Position numbers and translations under genes: made by a program. Under the pieces are notes generated by a model, which worked only from the letters and a program-made list of their open reading frames with translations, was not told the origin of the DNA and did not search any database. From the NCBI RefSeq assembly GCF_042466115.1, contig NZ_JAXHBQ010000001.1, forward strand, positions 1,922,001 through 1,986,000: a stretch of 64,000 nt of DNA. Reading direction: 5' to 3'. This stretch comes from SW4 sp042466115. GTDB taxonomy: Bacteria; Pseudomonadota; Alphaproteobacteria; Rhodobacterales; Rhodobacteraceae. Positions 60,090 through 64,000 of the stretch are shown in pieces. How positions within the stretch are numbered: the stretch's first letter is position 1; every line of letters begins with the position of its first letter.

Positions 60090-63000
60090 TTATTCGGCGG
60101 GCACCGCTGCGCTTTCGTGTGACAGTGGCGCGGGGATATGAACCAGCATTTCCTTGGGACAAAGCTGCAAGAACTTGGCTTTTTCATAGTCCCAGTGCTG
60201 CAGAATATCCGCGGCCTTGCGGCTTCCCGTCTCGGCCAGATGTTCCTCAATCAAGCCTTTCAACTGGTCCTCCCAGTGTTCGACTGTCACAGGACAGGTC
60301 ACCAGTGTTTCCATATTGATCAGCGGGGCCATATCCCCATCTTCGTCATAAAGATACGCCATGCCGCCTGTCATACCGGCGCCAAAGTTCGCACCGATTG
60401 AACCAAGGATCACCGCCACACCACCGGTCATGTATTCACATCCGTTGCTGCCGCAGCCTTCGATCACGACCTTCGCGCCACTGTTGCGCACCGCGAAACG
60501 TTCACCCGCGCGCCCTGCCGCGAACAGATAGCCATCCGTCGCGCCATAAAGAACGGTGTTGCCAATGATGGTATTTTCGGACGCCACCAGCGGGCTGGCC
60601 ATTGGTGGCCGCACGGTGATCATGCCGCCCGACAAGCCCTTGCCGACATAATCGTTGGCATCGCCCGACACCTCGATCTTGAGACCGGGTGCTGCGAACG
60701 CTCCCAGCGATTGACCTGCGGACCCTTTCAGTTTCACCGTCAGGTGGTCGCGTTGCAGCGCGTTGCGCATCCCGAAATTCTTGACGATGTGGCTGGACGT
60801 GCGTGTGCCAATAGTGCGTAGCGTGTTTTGCACCGCGTATTCCAACTGCATCTTTTCCCCGTCATTGAGGAAACGCGCCGCATCCTTGACGATTTCGGCG
60901 TCCAGCGTGTCAGACACGGCATTGCGTGGCTTGTTGCGATCATAAACAATGTCGGCTGCACCATCGACCGTGATCAGCAGCGGGTTCAGATCAAGATCAT
61001 CCAAATGCGCCGACCCGCGCGAGACCTGCGTCAACAGATCAGCGCGGCCAATCACATCATCCAACGACCGCGCGCCGATGCTAGCGAGGATTTCACGCAC
61101 CTCGGTGGCGTAAAAGGTAATCAGGTTCACAACCTTGTCGGCATTGCCTGTGAACTTGCCGCGCAGGGCTTCGTCTTGGGTGCAGACACCAACCGGACAG
61201 GTGTTGCTTTGGCACTGACGCACCATGATGCAGCCCATCGCGATCAACGCGGCGGTGCCGATACCGTATTCTTCGGCGCCCAGCATCGCCGCCATGACAA
61301 TGTCACGCCCCGTGCGCAAACCGCCATCGGTCCGCAAGGTCACACGACTGCGCAGGTTGTTCATCGACAAGACCTGATGCGCCTCGGTCAGGCCCATTTC
61401 CCACGGCAGTCCTGCATATTTGATGCTGGTGGCAGGCGATGCGCCCGTGCCGCCGTTGTGACCGGAAATGAGGATGATATCCGCCTTCGCCTTGGCCACA
61501 CCGGCAGCAATCGTGCCAACACCGGAACTGGCGACCAGTTTCACTGTCACCTTGCAGCGCGGATTGATCTGTTTCAGATCATAGATCAACTGGGCCAGAT
61601 CCTCGATCGAATAGATATCGTGGTGCGGCGGCGGGCTGATCAGCGTCACGCCTTTTGTCGAATGGCGCAAACGCGCGATCAGGTCGGTGACTTTCATCCC
61701 CGGAAGTTGGCCTCCCTCGCCGGGCTTGGCACCCTGCGCGACCTTGATTTCCAGTTCTTCGCACTGATTCAGGTATTCGGCTGTGACGCCAAAACGCCCC
61801 GACGCCACCTGCTTGATCTTGGCTGAGGGGTTATCGCCATTGGGTTCGGGCACGAAATGCGCGGGGTCTTCGCCACCCTCGCCACTGTCAGACTTTGCGC
61901 CAATCCGGTTCATCGCCACGTTCAGTGTCTTGTGCGCCTCGGGGCTAAGGGCGCCCAGCGACATGCCCGGCGTGACGAACCGCTTGCGGATCGCGGTGAT
62001 GCTTTCGACTTCCTCGATCGGGATCGCGTCACCCATGGGTTTGATCGCCAGCAAATCACGCAAATGGATCGGCGGGTTGTTCTGCATCAGCGACGAATAC
62101 TGCTTCCACACCTCATAGGACGCGCGGTTACATGCGTTCTGCAGCAAGTGCATCGTCTGCGCTTCCCATGCGTGCTTTTCACCCGAACGGCGCGCTTTGT
62201 AGAACCCGCCGATGGGCAGCACATCGCTGCCACCACGCCAGCCGGCCTGATGAACGGCGGCAACCTTTTTCTGGATACCGCTGACGCCAATGCCGGAAAT
62301 GCGCGACTGCATACCGGGGAAATATTCTGCGACCATGGCGCGGGACAGGCCCACAGCCTCAAAGTTCAGGCCACCGCGATAGGATGAAATCACCGAAATC
62401 CCCATCTTGGCCATGATCTTCAACAAGCCCTGATCAATCGCGGTGCGATAGCGCGCCACCGCCTCGGTCAGGGTGCCCTCAAGCAACCCACGCCCGATCC
62501 GGTCAGCAAGCGAGTCTTCGGCCAGATAAGCGTTCACAACCGTTGCACCACAACCGATCAGAACGGCAAAATAGTGCGGGTCAATACACTCGGCTGACCG
62601 GATATTCAGCGAACAGAACGTGCGCAGACCCTTGCGCGTCAGCCAACTGTGCACAGCGCTGGTCGCCAGGATCATGGGCATCCCCACACGGTCCTGCCCC
62701 TGAAACTGATCCGTCAAGATCAGGTGACCAGCACCCGAACGCACGGCATCTTCGGCCTCGGCGCGGATACGTTCCAACGCAACCCCAAGGGCAGCCGGAC
62801 CACCGTCAGCGTCAAAGGTGCAGTCAATTTCGGTGCAAGGCGCGTTGAATGCCGCCTTCAAGGCGTCCCATTGCGCATTGCCCACAAACGGGCTGTCGAG
62901 CACCAGAATTTCGGTCTGGCTGGAATCCTCGTCCAGAACGTTCTTGAGGTTGCCGAACCGTGTCTTGAGGCTCATCACGCGAAATTCGCGCAAGCTGTCA

Positions 63001-64000
63001 ATGGGCGGGTTCGTGACCTGACTAAAGTTCTGGCGAAAGAAATGCGACAGCGGGCGGTATTTCTCGGACAGCACCGCGCTGGGCGTATCATCCCCCATGG
63101 ACGCAAGGGTTTCCTTGGCGTCCTCGGCCATCGGGGCCAAAATCTGCTCAAGCTCTTCAATGGTATAGCCCGCAGCGATCTGGCGCTTGCGCAGCTCGCC
63201 ACCTTCAAAAAGCGGCGCTTCGGTCACGGAGCCAAGCGCTTCGTCCAGTTCGTTGATCTTGCCGACCCATTCACCAAACGACCGGCCCGCAGCTAGCTTG
63301 TCCTTGATTTCGACGTCGTGGAACAAACCGCCATCGCGCATGTCCACAGCAATCATCTGGCCGGGGCCAAGCGCGCCTTTTTCGACAACGGATGCTTCGT
63401 CAATCGGCACCATCCCGGCCTCGGAACCTGCAATCAGCAGGCCGTCACCTGTCACGACATAGCGCATGGGGCGCAGCCCGTTGCGATCAAGACCTGCGCA
63501 AACCCAGCGCCCGTCCGTCATGGCAAGGGCGGCCGGACCATCCCAGGGTTCCATCACCGAGTTGCAGTAAGAATACATATCGCGCCATGCTTGTGGCAGT
63601 TCGGTCGCCTGTTTCGACCAGCTTTCAGGCACCAGCATTGTCTTGGCCATGGGCGCACTGCGGCCCGCGCGCACAAGGATTTCAAACACCGCATCAAGCG
63701 CGCCGGAATCGGACGATCCCAGCGGAATGATCGGCTTAACATCCTCGGCCATGTCACCAAACGTGGCGCTTGCCATGCGGATTTCGTGGCTTTTCATCCA
63801 GTTGGTGTTGCCCTTGAGCGTGTTGATTTCGCCGTTATGGGCCAGCATCCGGAACGGCTGCGCCAGCCACCACTGCGGGAACGTGTTGGTTGAATATCGC
63901 TGGTGATAGATCGCAAAAGCGGACTCGAACCGGTCATCCATAAGGTCGGGGTAAAACTCGGCGACCTGCTCGGCCAGCATCATACCCTTGTAGATGATCG
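60090..64000 (-). CDS. gltB: Glutamate synthase large subunit, 3' part
   Basis: About 1,300 residues of a protein near 1,510 residues in the family; the 5' end, including the N-terminal Cys glutaminase nucleophile, lies beyond the right edge. Visible parts are the end of the class II glutaminase domain (HQRYSTNTFPQWWLAQPFRMLAHNGEINT), a central domain, and the FMN synthase domain (GVTLISPPPHHDIYSIEDLAQLIYDLKQ, ISGHNGGTGASPATSIKYAG). The [3Fe-4S] ligands are in CIMVRQCQSNTCPVGVC, and the C-terminal GXGXG helix domain (GAKVVIEGCGSNGCEYMTGG) closes it. It makes two glutamates from glutamine and 2-oxoglutarate with the small subunit GltD. Confidence 0.97.
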   Translation of the reverse strand, partial: IIYKGMMLAEQVAEFYPDLMDDRFESAFAIYHQRYSTNTFPQWWLAQPFRMLAHNGEINTLKGNTNWMKSHEIRMASATFGDMAEDVKPIIPLGSSDSGALDAVFEILVRAGRSAPMAKTMLVPESWSKQATELPQAWRDMYSYCNSVMEPWDGPAALAMTDGRWVCAGLDRNGLRPMRYVVTGDGLLIAGSEAGMVPIDEASVVEKGALGPGQMIAVDMRDGGLFHDVEIKDKLAAGRSFGEWVGKINELDEALGSVTEAPLFEGGELRKRQIAAGYTIEELEQILAPMAEDAKETLASMGDDTPSAVLSEKYRPLSHFFRQNFSQVTNPPIDSLREFRVMSLKTRFGNLKNVLDEDSSQTEILVLDSPFVGNAQWDALKAAFNAPCTEIDCTFDADGGPAALGVALERIRAEAEDAVRSGAGHLILTDQFQGQDRVGMPMILATSAVHSWLTRKGLRTFCSLNIRSAECIDPHYFAVLIGCGATVVNAYLAEDSLADRIGRGLLEGTLTEAVARYRTAIDQGLLKIMAKMGISVISSYRGGLNFEAVGLSRAMVAEYFPGMQSRISGIGVSGIQKKVAAVHQAGWRGGSDVLPIGGFYKARRSGEKHAWEAQTMHLLQNACNRASYEVWKQYSSLMQNNPPIHLRDLLAIKPMGDAIPIEEVESITAIRKRFVTPGMSLGALSPEAHKTLNVAMNRIGAKSDSGEGGEDPAHFVPEPNGDNPSAKIKQVASGRFGVTAEYLNQCEELEIKVAQGAKPGEGGQLPGMKVTDLIARLRHSTKGVTLISPPPHHDIYSIEDLAQLIYDLKQINPRCKVTVKLVASSGVGTIAAGVAKAKADIILISGHNGGTGASPATSIKYAGLPWEMGLTEAHQVLSMNNLRSRVTLRTDGGLRTGRDIVMAAMLGAEEYGIGTAALIAMGCIMVRQCQSNTCPVGVCTQDEALRGKFTGNADKVVNLITFYATEVREILASIGARSLDDVIGRADLLTQVSRGSAHLDDLDLNPLLITVDGAADIVYDRNKPRNAVSDTLDAEIVKDAARFLNDGEKMQLEYAVQNTLRTIGTRTSSHIVKNFGMRNALQRDHLTVKLKGSAGQSLGAFAAPGLKIEVSGDANDYVGKGLSGGMITVRPPMASPLVASENTIIGNTVLYGATDGYLFAAGRAGERFAVRNSGAKVVIEGCGSNGCEYMTGGVAVILGSIGANFGAGMTGGMAYLYDEDGDMAPLINMETLVTCPVTVEHWEDQLKGLIEEHLAETGSRKAADILQHWDYEKAKFLQLCPKEMLVHIPAPLSHESAAVPAE

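Overview
The window looks like chromosomal DNA of an alphaproteobacterium of the order Rhodobacterales (Roseobacter-type). The evidence is a CcrM-type GANTC methyltransferase with GANTC sites in front of it, a petABC cytochrome bc1 operon, a petP/petR-like regulator pair, a DUF4170-waaA-lpxK lipid A block, an HDAC-xseB-ispA-dxs isoprenoid cluster, and high G+C DNA with dense, overlapping genes. I could not run any search; names rest on motifs and family knowledge.

Layout. 1-4.1 kb: end of pmbA, an inositol-phosphatase-like gene, DUF4170, waaA and lpxK, all rightward (lipid A/Kdo synthesis). 4.0-6.4 kb leftward: DUF721, a DsbA-like thioredoxin and a CaiB-type CoA transferase; mutY and an AlkB alkane hydroxylase follow rightward. 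8.7-11.7 kb leftward: galE, ccrM (with a terminator) and rnhB. 11.8-14.1 kb: five small genes of unknown function, including a two-span membrane protein that ends in a winged-helix-like domain. 14.2-15.4 kb: tRNA-Arg(CCT) and a LacI-family regulator.

15.65-23.69 kb is an integrated element of about 8 kb in tRNA-Lys(TTT). It is bounded by a perfect 50-bp direct repeat and has matching near-end repeats just inside each boundary. It carries a tyrosine integrase, an unknown gene, an AlpA-like HTH protein, a 73-aa unknown protein, a Rep/relaxase-like protein behind three stem-loops, a single-chain ISP/IIG-type restriction-modification enzyme whose specificity region has visibly lower G+C, and a small cysteine-rich exported protein that overlaps its stop codon.

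23.8-31.5 kb rightward: dapF (with Ser at the second catalytic Cys position), mtaB, two GSTs around a PaiB-like gene, a leftward outer-membrane barrel gene, and petABC with a terminator. 31.6-34.9 kb leftward: thiBPQ behind a TPP riboswitch. Then come aroC, an EamA transporter, hup, AMP nucleosidase, a class II aldolase with an overlapping NAD-epimerase-like gene, a bacterial voltage-gated sodium channel, and the leftward operon HDAC-xseB-ispA-dxs.

45.7-53.0 kb: a cupin-type XRE regulator and a peptide ABC operon (binding protein, M24 peptidase, two permeases, two ATPases). The last ATPase and the convergent petR-like response regulator each carry an apparent +1 frameshift. 53.7-64 kb: a MarR-type (petP-like) regulator, a branched-chain aminotransferase, a second EamA transporter, queG, a GST, mtgA, a Hint-domain protein and the 3' part of gltB, which runs off the right edge.
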